64,000 bases of DNA from JAGLHV01 sp023143305 [NCBI: Clostridia bacterium] (GCA_030637025.1 DAOVVV010000009.1:1-64000), one strand, 5' to 3'. Positions 34,131 to 43,995 are shown, counted from the first letter of the stretch. A program made the numbers and translations. The notes: generated by a model from the sequence alone, not told the origin.

Positions 34131-35192
34131 CTATATCACCTCTACTCTTGAACCATCTCCTACCATTATTCGATAAGCTATAGGTTTTGTTGTAGACCTT
34201 AAAATTTCCACATTTTGTCCGATCAAACTATCTTCAATTCTTTTTATATCTTTTATTTTACTCTTTTGTAAAACAATACTATGTTCTATTTCGCTATTTT
34301 CTATTGTCACTTCATAATAAACAGAACTAAAAGGGCCAACATAAGAATGAACTATTTTCGTATCTTTACCAATAATTACCGGGCCCCGAATTACACTATT
34401 AATTATTTCTGCACCTTTTTCTACTACAACCTTACCATATATTTTAGAGTTTTCGTCTATTTTACCTTCTATCTTCTCTGATAAACTATCCAGAATGATT
34501 CTATTTGCTTCCAGGATGTCTTCCAATTTACCCGTATCCTTCCACCAACCATCAATAATATGCGGATGAACAGTAAATTTATGGTCAATTAAATATTGAA
34601 TCGCATCGGTAATTTCTAACTCTCCACGATTAGAGGGTTTAATGTTTTCTACTGCCTCAAAAATAGATTTATCAAACATATACACGCCAACCAGAGCTAA
34701 ATCACTGCGGGGGTTTTCAGGTTTTTCTACAAGTTTTAACACTTTCCCTTCTTTTAATTCCGCTACTCCAAATTGTTCCGGGTGAGCAACCCGGGCTAAC
34801 AAAATTTGCGAAGCAGGACGAATCTTTCTGAATCTATCAACTAAAGAAACAATACCGTCTTTAATTAAATTATCTCCCAGAAACATAACAAAGTCATCCC
34901 CGTTGATAAATCCTTTAGAAATCTTTACTGCATGAGCTAAACCCAAAGGTGCTTCCTGCTCAATATAGGTTATTTTTACGCCCCACTTAGAACCATTCCC
35001 CAATGCCGCTTTAATCTCTTCTTTGGTATCACCAACTACCACCCCGATATCTTTAATACCTGCTTCTTTAATTGATTCTATGGCATAAAAAAGAATCGGT
35101 TTATTAGCTATAGGAACAAGTTGTTTAGCATTGGTATGGGTAATTGGCCGTAAACGAGTTCCTTTCCCACCGCTTAAAACTAAAGCTTTCAT
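34131..35192 (-). CDS. rmlA: Glucose-1-phosphate thymidylyltransferase, long form
   Basis: First step of dTDP-rhamnose synthesis: dTTP plus glucose-1-phosphate to dTDP-glucose. 353 residues: MKALVLSGGKGTRLRPITHT (nucleotide-binding loop), ANKPILFYAIESIKEAGI, FVMFLGDNLIKDG (metal aspartate) and GWWKDTGKLEDILEANR. From about residue 250 a left-handed beta-helix follows (IIGKDTKIVHSYVGPFSSVY), which marks the long RmlA type common outside enterobacteria. ATG start 35192. It heads the sugar cassette after the Wzz-like gene and is separated from the rmlC-like gene by the repeat-rich spacer. Confidence 0.95.
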   Translation of the reverse strand: MKALVLSGGKGTRLRPITHTNAKQLVPIANKPILFYAIESIKEAGIKDIGVVVGDTKEEIKAALGNGSKWGVKITYIEQEAPLGLAHAVKISKGFINGDDFVMFLGDNLIKDGIVSLVDRFRKIRPASQILLARVAHPEQFGVAELKEGKVLKLVEKPENPRSDLALVGVYMFDKSIFEAVENIKPSNRGELEITDAIQYLIDHKFTVHPHIIDGWWKDTGKLEDILEANRIILDSLSEKIEGKIDENSKIYGKVVVEKGAEIINSVIRGPVIIGKDTKIVHSYVGPFSSVYYEVTIENSEIEHSIVLQKSKIKDIKRIEDSLIGQNVEILRSTTKPIAYRIMVGDGSRVEVI

Positions 35193-35259
35193 CTCATACC
35201 CTTCCGGTATTTATTTTACAAGTTCAACTTTATGATTACTATTTTTAAAATTCTAATCT

Positions 35260-36072
35260 TTATCTTTTTTGAGTATTAGAACGCTCCAAATAATCAACAA
35301 AAGCAGCTACTCCCAGTCCAACAATTAATCCAATAAAAGCAGCAAGCAAAACATTTATTTTTTTTCTCGGTAATATTGGTTTATCATTTTTTAAAGGAAC
35401 TACAATTATACGGGTAGGTTCTGCCGCATAAGATTCCTCCAGGTTTTTTTCATAGAACTGCTCTTTTAACTCATTATATCTATCCAGACTATTTTCCAAA
35501 CTTTCTACATATCCCTGAACTATATAAGCTTTTGCCTGGGAATCTGTTTGTTCATTTCTCTTTATTTTATCTCTAATGTTTTTTATGTCTTTTTCCATTT
35601 CTACCAATTGATTTTCCACACCGGCATTATATTCCTTTAAAATTTCTTTCCTTTTGTCAAAAAAACGTTGGTGTCTTTCTAAAATAACTTTTCCTGCAGA
35701 ATCTACTAATTCCAGAGCGATAGAAGGCGTCTTTCCTCTCCCTTTCACTTCCAAAATATCCTCAGATCCCGATATAATAATTTTTCCTCTTATTCCTTCA
35801 ATTTCCTTTTCTGTTACAGGTAAATTAAGTTTTTTAACTACTTTTTCTAAAATCGAATTTGTCTGGAAAATTTTTATAACAGTATTTCCCGTTTCCAGAT
35901 ATTCCTCTCTCACCTTTCCCATCCTAAGCATTCCCCTTGCTTCATAAACTTTAGGCAAAGAAAAAGAAATTATTACACTAACTATAACACTGCTTAAAAA
36001 TACACCTAAAATAATTTTCCACCTTTTTTTAATCATATTTAAATAATCTTTTAAATCAATTTCTTCTTCCAT
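35260..36072 (-). CDS. Wzz-type chain-length determinant protein
   Basis: 270-residue inner membrane polysaccharide co-polymerase. N-terminal EIDLKDYLNMIKKRWKIILG leads into transmembrane segment 1 (about 18-38); the periplasmic part (40-240) has a long charged coiled-coil (about 140-215, KEYNAGVENQLVEMEKDIKN); transmembrane segment 2 is at 243-262, after a proline-rich PLKNDKPILPRKKIN. No tyrosine-kinase domain, so it is a class 1-like Wzz rather than a Wzc. It would set modal chain length for the polymerases encoded at 11.4 and 14.7 kb. First gene of the sugar cassette, following the MITE-like element. Confidence 0.9.
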   Translation of the reverse strand: MEEEIDLKDYLNMIKKRWKIILGVFLSSVIVSVIISFSLPKVYEARGMLRMGKVREEYLETGNTVIKIFQTNSILEKVVKKLNLPVTEKEIEGIRGKIIISGSEDILEVKGRGKTPSIALELVDSAGKVILERHQRFFDKRKEILKEYNAGVENQLVEMEKDIKNIRDKIKRNEQTDSQAKAYIVQGYVESLENSLDRYNELKEQFYEKNLEESYAAEPTRIIVVPLKNDKPILPRKKINVLLAAFIGLIVGLGVAAFVDYLERSNTQKR

Positions 36073-36092
36073 TTTTATTTATCCCCCTTCAT

Positions 36093-36307
36093 TTAAAATT
36101 GTCCTTATAGACTTCTGCAAAATAACCTTTTTGCCTGCCCGCTCCGCCTCAGGCGCTTGTCCGCCTCTGGAGGAGATAAGGTGGGTCATTCCTGCGAAAG
36201 CAGGAATCTATTGATATTTAAAAACATTATAGATTCCGCATCGTCCGCCTCAGGCGGAGCGGAATGACAGAATATTGTATTTTTCAAAACTCTTAAAATT
36301 GTCCTTA
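36093..36307. mobile_element. MITE-like element, copy 2, with 15 bp flanking direct repeats
   Basis: Element of ~185 bp (36108-36292) between two perfect copies of TTAAAATTGTCCTTA (36093-36107 and 36293-36307), as if inserted there. Its ends AGACTTCTGCAAAATA and TATTTTTCAAAACTCT pair at 13 of 16 positions, and the left end matches copy 1 at 9752. Inside, two inverted GTCATTCC...GGAATCTAT hairpin modules face each other; one holds a CCGCCTCAGGCGG palindrome. It fills the 312 bp spacer between lptD and the Wzz-like gene. No coding capacity. Confidence 0.7.
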
Positions 36308-36384
36308 ATTTCACTCCAAATTAATAATTTTTAATTGTAACAAAAACAGGTTTAAATTGCAAATGAAATTTAAAAAGGAATTAT

Positions 36385-38424
36385 TTAATAACTTTTTGTC
36401 CTAAAATCCCATTCTTTTTGCTCAACATTACGGTGTATTCCTATCTTTCGGGAAGGAAATACTTTAAGATTTAACATAAGCCAGATTTCTTCTTCATTTG
36501 TCCTTTTCTTCCAGGAAATCCATCCTTCCCAGCAATGTAAATCTTTCCAGATAATAATTTCCCTTTCAATCGGCTTGGAATAATTTATTACACTAAAACA
36601 AAAGTCGTAACGGAAATTTCCCTCTAATTTTAATTTTTTAGGAATCAACCAAAAACCTATTCCTGTATTTATATCTATCATATCCGGACGGGATGATACA
36701 TAATTACATCTTTCTTTAAAATACCATCTCTCATTCTTTTCCCACAAAAATTCTCCCTGCAAAGATTGATTTTCTCCTTTGTCTATATTATAAATTTCTT
36801 TAAGATAAACTCTTTTAAGTAAACCTTCTTCCTGAGGGGAAACAAATTGCAATTCACTTATTAAATTATCCATTTTCCCTTTCCGTATTCCCCTAAAATT
36901 ATAACCGGTAGAAACAATGAAATTCATATAAGGGTTAAACCTAAAAATATTTCTAGTAGACAATTTACTTAAAGGATCCAGATTCGGCCAATCCCCCTTT
37001 TCGTATAATATATCTTTTAAATTATAGGTTAAGTCTGTATCCAGCCACCAGACAGGACGAATTCTTAAATTAGTTTTGGTATTATACTGGTTTTGATGGG
37101 ATTCTTCTTCTAAAAATTGATGAAAATCTACTTTCGGAGTCAATCGCATATATTTATTTAAAGAAAAACCGCCGGTCAATCCGAATTTCCCATCGGAAGA
37201 AAATAAATAATCACCTCTTACTGCCGTATAATGATTTTGAGCATTTAAAGACCCGAACCAGTAAATAGGATTATTTTTAATAGAAATCAATTTATGGGGA
37301 AAAAGTGAAAAACTAAATTCAGGAGCATAAACATATTCTTTCTGAAAAGAATCATCCTCCCACTGGTCTTTTCGCTTCCCTGCGATTGTAGACTGATATA
37401 CACCTTTATTTAAAGTTAAAGATACATGCGATTTTAATTCCTCTGTTACCCTTGCTTCATTATAACCATAATTAAAAAATTCACCCTCGGAAGAGGAAAT
37501 TTCACTCGGGGTATTAGCAAACTTATACTTATCATTAAATAAGCGGTCACTCATAAAATTTACATTTGCCGTCCCGGTTAGATATTGATTAAATTTTTGC
37601 CAATGCGAAACCCTGTTATTCCATCTTTCTATCTGCTTATCTTTTTCTTTAATATAATAAGTATAAACCGACCCCTTTGTCTTATCAGGCACATCATAAT
37701 CAAATTCTAAACCAACCCCCACTCCTTTATTACTCATACAATCCAGATATAATTTACCATAAGTATATAAACTTAAAGGATAACCAAATTTAATCTTAAC
37801 AAATTGTCCCTGTTCACTATTAGAACCTATACGTATATCTAATTTATATTTTTGTTTTTTCAACGGTTGGATATAAAACGGTAAATATAAAATCGGGACT
37901 TTTCCTACATAAAAAAGTACATTATAAGCAATAATTTTTTTTTTGGGATAAATAATAATTTTCCGGGCATGTAAAGAATAATGGGGGGCATCTAAATCAC
38001 AAGTACTAAAAAAACCTCTATGAATTATAATTTTCTCCGGTCCTTCTTTTTGTATTTTCGGCCCTCCGCAAAACCAGGGAGGACTGGAAAATCTTGCCTT
38101 TTCAATCAGGCCTTCTTTAGTTTTTAAATCATAATCCATCCTTTCACCTGAATATGTTCCTCGCTCATCTTTTAAAATTACTTCTCCTTTAGCCTGTATT
38201 TTCCTATTTTCAGTATTAAAAGCAGCTTCGTTACAATTAAGCTGCACATCCCCATAATTAATTTTCACATTTCCCCGGGTATAAATATTTTTTGATTCTT
38301 CGTCATATTCCACATAATCAGCACGAAAATGAAGAACATTGTTTTCTTCTCCATAAATATTTATTCCCGGTCTAAAAATAAAAAAAGCCATTAAAAAAAT
38401 GGCCGTGTATACTTTTCTTTTCAT
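36385..38424 (-). CDS. lptD: LptD/OstA-type LPS-assembly outer membrane protein
   Basis: 679 residues. A signal peptide is visible at 1-~24. Residues ~28-130 are an LptA/OstA-like beta-jellyroll (FRADYVEYDEESKNIYTRGN, FNTENRKIQAKGEVILKDE), followed by FFSTCDLDAPHYSLHARKII and LFYVGKVPILYLPFYIQPLK, classic LptD phrases. The remainder is amphipathic beta-strand sequence fitting a C-terminal barrel. It would insert LPS at the cell surface, the best evidence for a diderm envelope here. It is shorter than E. coli LptD (784), and I see CDLD but not the full set of disulfide cysteines. ATG 38424. Confidence 0.88.
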   Translation of the reverse strand: MKRKVYTAIFLMAFFIFRPGINIYGEENNVLHFRADYVEYDEESKNIYTRGNVKINYGDVQLNCNEAAFNTENRKIQAKGEVILKDERGTYSGERMDYDLKTKEGLIEKARFSSPPWFCGGPKIQKEGPEKIIIHRGFFSTCDLDAPHYSLHARKIIIYPKKKIIAYNVLFYVGKVPILYLPFYIQPLKKQKYKLDIRIGSNSEQGQFVKIKFGYPLSLYTYGKLYLDCMSNKGVGVGLEFDYDVPDKTKGSVYTYYIKEKDKQIERWNNRVSHWQKFNQYLTGTANVNFMSDRLFNDKYKFANTPSEISSSEGEFFNYGYNEARVTEELKSHVSLTLNKGVYQSTIAGKRKDQWEDDSFQKEYVYAPEFSFSLFPHKLISIKNNPIYWFGSLNAQNHYTAVRGDYLFSSDGKFGLTGGFSLNKYMRLTPKVDFHQFLEEESHQNQYNTKTNLRIRPVWWLDTDLTYNLKDILYEKGDWPNLDPLSKLSTRNIFRFNPYMNFIVSTGYNFRGIRKGKMDNLISELQFVSPQEEGLLKRVYLKEIYNIDKGENQSLQGEFLWEKNERWYFKERCNYVSSRPDMIDINTGIGFWLIPKKLKLEGNFRYDFCFSVINYSKPIEREIIIWKDLHCWEGWISWKKRTNEEEIWLMLNLKVFPSRKIGIHRNVEQKEWDFRTKSY

Positions 38425-38467
38425 TTAAAATTTCCTTAAATCAATATTTTAAATTAAAAGTATCTTA

Positions 38468-39415
38468 TCAATAATAAAGCAACGAAGCCCCTATTACTCC
38501 GGCATCTTCTTTCAATTTACCATGGACCAACCTTACCATTCCGGGTGACTTACCAAAAACCCTTTTCTTTAAAGTATCCTTTAAAGAATCGAATAACACC
38601 TCTCCTGCCTTAGAAATTCCGCCGCAAATCACAATCATCTCTAAATCTAAAAGGGTACTTACACTGGCTAAAATAATCCCTAAATACTCTCCTGTTTCTG
38701 CCCAGATTTCTTTAGACAATTTATCTCCCTGCCTTGCTGCTTTTTCTAAAAGCCGGGGAGTTACTTTTGACCAATCCCCTGATACTTTATCCTTAATAAT
38801 AGACTTCTCCCCTTTTTTTATTTTCTTAACAGCTCTCTCCACAATATACGACGCTCCCACATATCTTTCCAAACAGCCGTAATTACCGCAATTACATTTT
38901 AAACCTTTAGAAAATAAAGTCATATGCCCGATTTCTCCGGCTTTCCCCTTCCAACCGTGATAAATTTTATTATTAATAATAATTCCTCCGCCCACTCCTG
39001 TTCCTAAAGTTACACAGATTAAATTATCTACTCCTTTAGCCGGTCCTAATTGATGCATATACCAGGCTGCAGCATTAGCATCATTTTCTAAGATTACCGG
39101 CAAGTTAATTTTCTTTTTTATCTTAGCCACCAGAGGAACATTTTTCCAGAATAAATTAGGCGAAAACCAAATTTTTCCCTCTTGATGATCAACTTCACCC
39201 GCTGCTCCGATTCCTATACCATTTAATTTATCCGGAGAAACACTTTTCATAAGTTCCGTAATTAATATAATTACCCGATCGATTATTTTATCAGGACCGT
39301 CTGCAACCCTGGTCGGGGCTTTTATTTTATTTATAATATTTCCTTGATTATCCACTAAAGCAACTTTAATATTGGTACCTCCTAAATCTACACCAATAGT
39401 ATACTTTTTCTTCAT
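38468..39415 (-). CDS. ROK family sugar kinase (glucokinase-like)
   Basis: 315-residue ROK kinase, ATP-dependent, probably phosphorylating glucose or N-acetyl sugars. It has TIGVDLGGTNIKVALVD (phosphate loop), LENDANAAAWYMHQLG (catalytic aspartate), TLGTGVGGGIIINNKIYHGW, EIGHMTL and the zinc motif CNCGNYGCLERYVG, ending GVIGASLLYY. The features are those of bacterial ROK glucokinases; exact substrate not determined. It lies between the ABC ATPase and lptD genes, 52 bp before lptD. Confidence 0.9.
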   Translation of the reverse strand: MKKKYTIGVDLGGTNIKVALVDNQGNIINKIKAPTRVADGPDKIIDRVIILITELMKSVSPDKLNGIGIGAAGEVDHQEGKIWFSPNLFWKNVPLVAKIKKKINLPVILENDANAAAWYMHQLGPAKGVDNLICVTLGTGVGGGIIINNKIYHGWKGKAGEIGHMTLFSKGLKCNCGNYGCLERYVGASYIVERAVKKIKKGEKSIIKDKVSGDWSKVTPRLLEKAARQGDKLSKEIWAETGEYLGIILASVSTLLDLEMIVICGGISKAGEVLFDSLKDTLKKRVFGKSPGMVRLVHGKLKEDAGVIGASLLYY

Positions 39416-39478
39416 TTGTCCCCTTTCTCCCCTTTCATCCTTTGTTAAAAATTTTTTTATATATTTTTACGCTTTTTT

Positions 39479-40660
39479 TTATATAATTGTTACAGCTTTC
39501 TCTGTTTCCTTGTCAGTGATATCTTTTAGTTTATCCATATCGAAAATATGGATTTTTTTCATATCAAACACCAATTCAATTTTTTGTGCCAATTTAGCTT
39601 TATTATTAGCATCTACCCTGCTAATAAAAAAATCTTTCCCCGGACTCGTGCGCATATGCAGATAAATTTCCGCCCCCAGCGGTTCTATTAACTCTACAGT
39701 AGCAATAATGGTATTATCTTTCGTTGCATTCCGGGCATAAAGCTTATCATAAATATCCTCCGCTCTTATACCCAACACAACTTTTTTATTCAAGTACGGA
39801 CGAATAGTTTCTTCCATTTCTTCTATTATTTTAACTTTAAACATCCCTTCATCTAAATAAAGTCCCTCTTTCCCTTTTATTACCGTACACTCCATAAAAT
39901 TCATAGGAGGACTGCCGATAAATCCTGCTACAAATTTATTTTCCGGGTTTTTATATAAAGACATTGGCACATCTACCTGCTGAATTAACCCACTTTTCAT
40001 TACCACAATTTTATCTCCCATGGTCATTGCTTCTACCTGGTCATGAGTAACATAAATCATTGTAGTTTTTAGAGCCTCATGTAATTTAACTATCTCCGCT
40101 CTCATTTCCATTCTGAGTTTTGCATCTAAATTAGATAACGGTTCATCAAAAAGAAATACCTTGGGTTTTCTAACAATGGCTCTTCCTACGGCTACTCTTT
40201 GTTTTTCTCCTCCTGAAAGAGCCGCAGGTTTTCTATCCAATAAATGAAAAATACCTAAAATCTTTGCTGCCTCTTCTACCCTCTGTTTTATTTCTTCCTT
40301 TGGAAATTTTTTTAATCTTAAAGCAAAAGACATATTTTCATAGGCATTCATATGCGGATAAAGGGCATAATTTTGAAATACCATAGCAATATTCCTGTCC
40401 TTAGGCGGAACATCATTAATCAATTGATCTCCTATGTAAATTTCTCCCTCGGTAATTTCTTCCAATCCTGCTACCATCCGTAAACTGGTGGATTTTCCGC
40501 ATCCCGACGGACCTACCAGCACACAAAATTCTTTATCTTTAACTTCTAAATTAATATTTCTACATCCTACAACATCTTTTATTTCTGTTTCACCATTTTC
40601 ATTTTTTACGCGTTTTTTAGGATAAATTTTGGTTACATTCCTGAAGGTTACACCAGCCAT
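39479..40660 (-). CDS. Orphan carbohydrate ABC transporter ATP-binding protein (MalK/UgpC/MsmK-like)
   Basis: 393 residues: Walker A GPSGCGKSTS, Q-loop MVFQNYALYPHMNAYENMSF, signature LSGGEKQRVAVGRAIVRKP, Walker B VFLFDEPLSNLDAKLRMEMR, H-loop VTHDQVEAMTMGDKIVVM and a C-terminal TOBE/OB region with GIRAEDIYD. This is the CUT1 sugar importer ATPase. No permease or binding-protein gene is adjacent, so it probably serves importers encoded elsewhere, as MsmK-type shared ATPases do. Its ATG overlaps the folC end by 13 bp. The neighbouring ROK kinase would phosphorylate imported sugar. Confidence 0.93.
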   Translation of the reverse strand: MAGVTFRNVTKIYPKKRVKNENGETEIKDVVGCRNINLEVKDKEFCVLVGPSGCGKSTSLRMVAGLEEITEGEIYIGDQLINDVPPKDRNIAMVFQNYALYPHMNAYENMSFALRLKKFPKEEIKQRVEEAAKILGIFHLLDRKPAALSGGEKQRVAVGRAIVRKPKVFLFDEPLSNLDAKLRMEMRAEIVKLHEALKTTMIYVTHDQVEAMTMGDKIVVMKSGLIQQVDVPMSLYKNPENKFVAGFIGSPPMNFMECTVIKGKEGLYLDEGMFKVKIIEEMEETIRPYLNKKVVLGIRAEDIYDKLYARNATKDNTIIATVELIEPLGAEIYLHMRTSPGKDFFISRVDANNKAKLAQKIELVFDMKKIHIFDMDKLKDITDKETEKAVTII

Positions 40661-42066
40661 TGTTTTACTCCTCCTCTTTCTCTATTCTTCTCCAATATTT
40701 TTTTTACTTCTCCTACCAAATATAAAGACCCTGTTACTAAAATTAAAACATCCTCTTCTATTTTATTAAATTTATTTCTTTTTTGTTTATTATAATTATA
40801 AAATAAAAAAATTTCCCTGAACATCATTTTTATGTCTCTTCCAACCTCTCCCCCTATTATTATTTTTTCTTCCGGTAAAAATTTAACTGCGTAAGAATAA
40901 ATTTCCTTCGGCTCAAGAGCTCTTTCAGTAAATGGTTTAGTGATTATAAGTTTATCTACTAAAGGAGATAATATTTTTAACATTTTTTTTGTTTCTTTAT
41001 CCTTTAATACTCCCAACAAAACAAAAAGTTTACTGTAAATCACCCCCTGTCCTCTAAGAGCATCCCGCAAAGCACAAAAAGCCGACGGATTATGAGCTCC
41101 ATCCAGTAAAATTTTTATTTTATGATTCTTAAAAAAAGGTACTTCCAACAGTTCCAACCTGCCCGGCCAAAAACTCTCATACAAACCTTTATAAATTTGC
41201 TTTTTATTTATTTGAACATTATAAAAATGTTGCAATATTTCAATACAGGCTAAAGACAAAAGAGCATTTTCTATCTGGTGTTTTCCAATAAAGCGTATTT
41301 TTATTTTTTTATAATTATTAAAAATACCTTGATAATCAAACTGCTGATAAGTTAATATCCTTTTAACCAAACAAATTTTTTCTTTCTTTCTAATTGACCT
41401 AAAATCATTATCCCGGCAAAACAATCTTGCTTCTTTCGTTTTACAAATTTTTCTAATCCGTTCAAAAGAACTTTTATGCTTTGCGCCGGTAATGACCATC
41501 CCTTTTTCTTTAATAATTCCTGCTTTTTCTCCGGCAATCTTAGCTAAAGTATCACCAAGATAATCTTTATGTTCATATTCAATATTAGTAATTATAGAAA
41601 CCAAAGAACCCGACAAAACATTAGTAGCATCCAACCGGCCGCCCATCCCGACTTCCAGCACTACAAAATCTACTTTTTTCCGGTAAAAATAACAAAATGC
41701 CGCTATTGTAATAAATTCAAAATAAGTTAATTTTATCGACAGGTGCTTACAGATACTATCAATTTTTTTAATTAAATTAACAATTTCACTTTTACCAATC
41801 CATTTCTCATTTACCCGAATTCTCTCCCTAAAATCAATTAAATGAGGTGAACTGTAAACCCCTACCTTATATCCGGCTTCTCTCAAAACAGAATAAACAA
41901 AAGCAGTAACAGACCCTTTCCCATTAGTGCCGGCAACATGAATGACAGAAAGGGTATTTTGAGGATCTCCTAATTCCCTTAAAACCTTCCTTACCCGCTC
42001 AAGCCCAAATTTTATCTTTTTACTTTTTAAAAGAAATAAATACTCCAGAGTTTCTTTATAAGTCAT
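40648..42066 (-). CDS. folC: Folylpolyglutamate synthase / dihydrofolate synthase
   Basis: Mur-ligase-type ATP enzyme that joins glutamate to folates. 472 residues with HVAGTNGKGSVTAFVYSVLR (P-loop), VGVYSSPHLIDFRERIRVN, VLEVGMGGRLDATNVLS, ITNIEYEHKDYLGDTLAKIA, GEKAGIIK and ILLDGAHNPSAFCALRDAL. It is slightly longer than most FolC (420-440), mainly through a basic insertion near 215-245. Downstream of accD as in many bacteria (accD-folC). ATG 42066. Confidence 0.94.
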   Translation of the reverse strand: MTYKETLEYLFLLKSKKIKFGLERVRKVLRELGDPQNTLSVIHVAGTNGKGSVTAFVYSVLREAGYKVGVYSSPHLIDFRERIRVNEKWIGKSEIVNLIKKIDSICKHLSIKLTYFEFITIAAFCYFYRKKVDFVVLEVGMGGRLDATNVLSGSLVSIITNIEYEHKDYLGDTLAKIAGEKAGIIKEKGMVITGAKHKSSFERIRKICKTKEARLFCRDNDFRSIRKKEKICLVKRILTYQQFDYQGIFNNYKKIKIRFIGKHQIENALLSLACIEILQHFYNVQINKKQIYKGLYESFWPGRLELLEVPFFKNHKIKILLDGAHNPSAFCALRDALRGQGVIYSKLFVLLGVLKDKETKKMLKILSPLVDKLIITKPFTERALEPKEIYSYAVKFLPEEKIIIGGEVGRDIKMMFREIFLFYNYNKQKRNKFNKIEEDVLILVTGSLYLVGEVKKILEKNRERGGVKQWLV

Positions 42067-42124
42067 ATTTTACCGTAAATAAATTATCTTAACCTCAAAA
42101 TCTTACATCTTTCATGAAAACAAA

Positions 42125-42961
42125 TTAGACCCGGAATTTATCTTTATTTTCGAAAAATTCTAAAAGCTTAATTATTGTATTTCTCATATCTTTTCTTTCT
42201 ACTATTAAATCAACTATGCCATGTTCTAAAAGAAATTCTGCACTTTGAAATCCTTCCGGAAGTTTTTGTTGTATCGTTTGTTCAATCACCCGCGGCCCGG
42301 CAAAACCAATCAATGCTTTAGGCTCAGAAATTATAACATCCCCTAACATAGCAAAACTCGCACTTACCCCCGCCGTAGTAGGATCGGTCAATACAGAGAT
42401 GAAAGGCAACTTCTTCTTATTTAATTTTGATAAAGCAGCACTTGTCTTAGCCATTTGCATCAGGGAAAACATTCCCTCTTGCATCCTTGCCCCTCCGGAA
42501 GTAGAAACAATAATCACCACCGTCTTTTTTTCAATTGCTCTTTCTATTGCCCGGGTAATCTTTTCTCCTACTACTGATCCCATACTTCCACCCATAAATC
42601 TAAAATCCATAACCCCTATACTTACATTATGTTTTCCAATCTGTCCTTCACCGGTAAGAATGGCATCAAAAAGATTTGTTTTTTTTCTTGCATCTTTGAG
42701 CCTTTCTACATATTTACGGGTATCATGAAAAGAAAGAGGGTCATTGGATTTCATACTAACATCACATTCTTTAAAAGAGTCTTTATCCAAAAGAAAACCA
42801 ATTCTTTCATACGCAGATAATCTAAAATAATATCCGCACTTCGGACAAATTTTAAAATTCTTTTCTAAATCTTTATTATATATTATCTCTTTACATTTCT
42901 TACATTCAGTCCATACCCCTTCAGGAACACTTTTTTTCCCTTTTGGACGTTCTACAGCCAT
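42125..42961 (-). CDS. accD: Acetyl-CoA carboxylase carboxyltransferase subunit beta
   Basis: Makes malonyl-CoA with AccA and biotinylated AccB. 278 residues with a zinc ribbon (C20, C23, C39, C42) and a crotonase-like core: GVMDFRFMGGSMGSVVGEKI, VIIVSTSGGARMQEGMFSLM, LPFISVLTDPTTAGVSASFA and ALIGFAGPRVIEQTI. All are conserved in AccD. The partner accA is not in the window. ATG 42961. The trpA-accD-folC order is a known conserved arrangement. Confidence 0.95.
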   Translation of the reverse strand: MAVERPKGKKSVPEGVWTECKKCKEIIYNKDLEKNFKICPKCGYYFRLSAYERIGFLLDKDSFKECDVSMKSNDPLSFHDTRKYVERLKDARKKTNLFDAILTGEGQIGKHNVSIGVMDFRFMGGSMGSVVGEKITRAIERAIEKKTVVIIVSTSGGARMQEGMFSLMQMAKTSAALSKLNKKKLPFISVLTDPTTAGVSASFAMLGDVIISEPKALIGFAGPRVIEQTIQQKLPEGFQSAEFLLEHGIVDLIVERKDMRNTIIKLLEFFENKDKFRV

Positions 42962-43191
42962 TTTTTATTCCCCCTTCTTTAAAACTTCCCGCCTTATCCG
43001 CCTAAGGCGGAGCGAACAAGCAAACTCCCAATTTTTTTTAAAACTCATTTTTTTATCTTTTCTAACCAATAAAACTGTCTTTTAACCGTCTTTATCTTTT
43101 CTCTTCGTTTTTGACTTCGTTGTTGTATTTATCCTTTAACTAATGTAACCAATTTAAACTAATTCAACTATCTTTTAACTGTCTTTATCTT

Positions 43192-43995
43192 TTATCTCTT
43201 ATCCATCTCCCGACGCACTTGACTAACAAAACGCCCTACTTTACTTAATATTTCCTGCGGGTTCTTACCTTCTTCTATGATTTCCACTATAGCACTACCA
43301 ATAATAACCCCGTCACAATATTCAGAAATTTCTCTCGCTTGTTTATCATTAGAAATACCAAATCCGCACACTACCGGCATTTTCCCGCTTACTTTTTTAG
43401 CTAAAAATAATTCTTCTTTTATTTTTTTATTTATTTTTTCCCTGGTCCCGGTAACACCTGTCCGGGAAACATAATAAAGAAAACCCTCCGTATCAGCAGC
43501 AATTTTTCTCATCCGCTTTAATGAAGTAGTAGGTGTTGCTAAAAATACATTAGCTAAACCGATATCCGAGGATATTTTTTTCCATTGCTGTGCTTCCTCT
43601 AAAATAAGGTCCGGAATTATTACTCCGTCTAATCCTTTTTCTTGACACTCTTTGGAAAATTTTACCAGCCCAAAGTTGTATATCGGATTGAAATAACTCA
43701 TTAAAAGCAAAGGTATTTCCGTGTTTTTTCTTGTTTCCTTTATTAAAGATAAAATCTTTTTCAAATTAACTTTTTTCTTCAATGCCTGATGGGATGATTT
43801 CTGAATAACAGGCCCATCTGCCATAGGGTCGGAAAAAGGAACACCTAACTCAATAATATCCGCTCCTTTACTTTCCATTTCCAGAATTAATTTACCTGTA
43901 ATTTGCAAAGACGGATGTCCTGCAGTAATAAAAATAATTAATGCTTTCCTTTTTTCCCTTTTTAATTGCTCAAATTTTTTTTCAATCCGGTTCAT
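43192..43995 (-). CDS. trpA: Tryptophan synthase alpha chain
   Basis: Cleaves indole-3-glycerol phosphate and channels indole to TrpB. 267 residues: FITAGHPSLQITGKLILEME, DIIELGVPFSDPMADGPVIQ (catalytic Glu and Asp), LLMSYFNPIYNFG, DGVIIPDLILEEA and GFGISNDKQAREI. I use ATG 43995 (AAAGG eight bases upstream) because TrpA proteins begin near MNRIEKKFEQLK; an earlier in-frame start would add 24 residues and run into trpB. Last gene of the trp set, 34 bp after trpB. Confidence 0.95.
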   Translation of the reverse strand: MNRIEKKFEQLKREKRKALIIFITAGHPSLQITGKLILEMESKGADIIELGVPFSDPMADGPVIQKSSHQALKKKVNLKKILSLIKETRKNTEIPLLLMSYFNPIYNFGLVKFSKECQEKGLDGVIIPDLILEEAQQWKKISSDIGLANVFLATPTTSLKRMRKIAADTEGFLYYVSRTGVTGTREKINKKIKEELFLAKKVSGKMPVVCGFGISNDKQAREISEYCDGVIIGSAIVEIIEEGKNPQEILSKVGRFVSQVRREMDKR

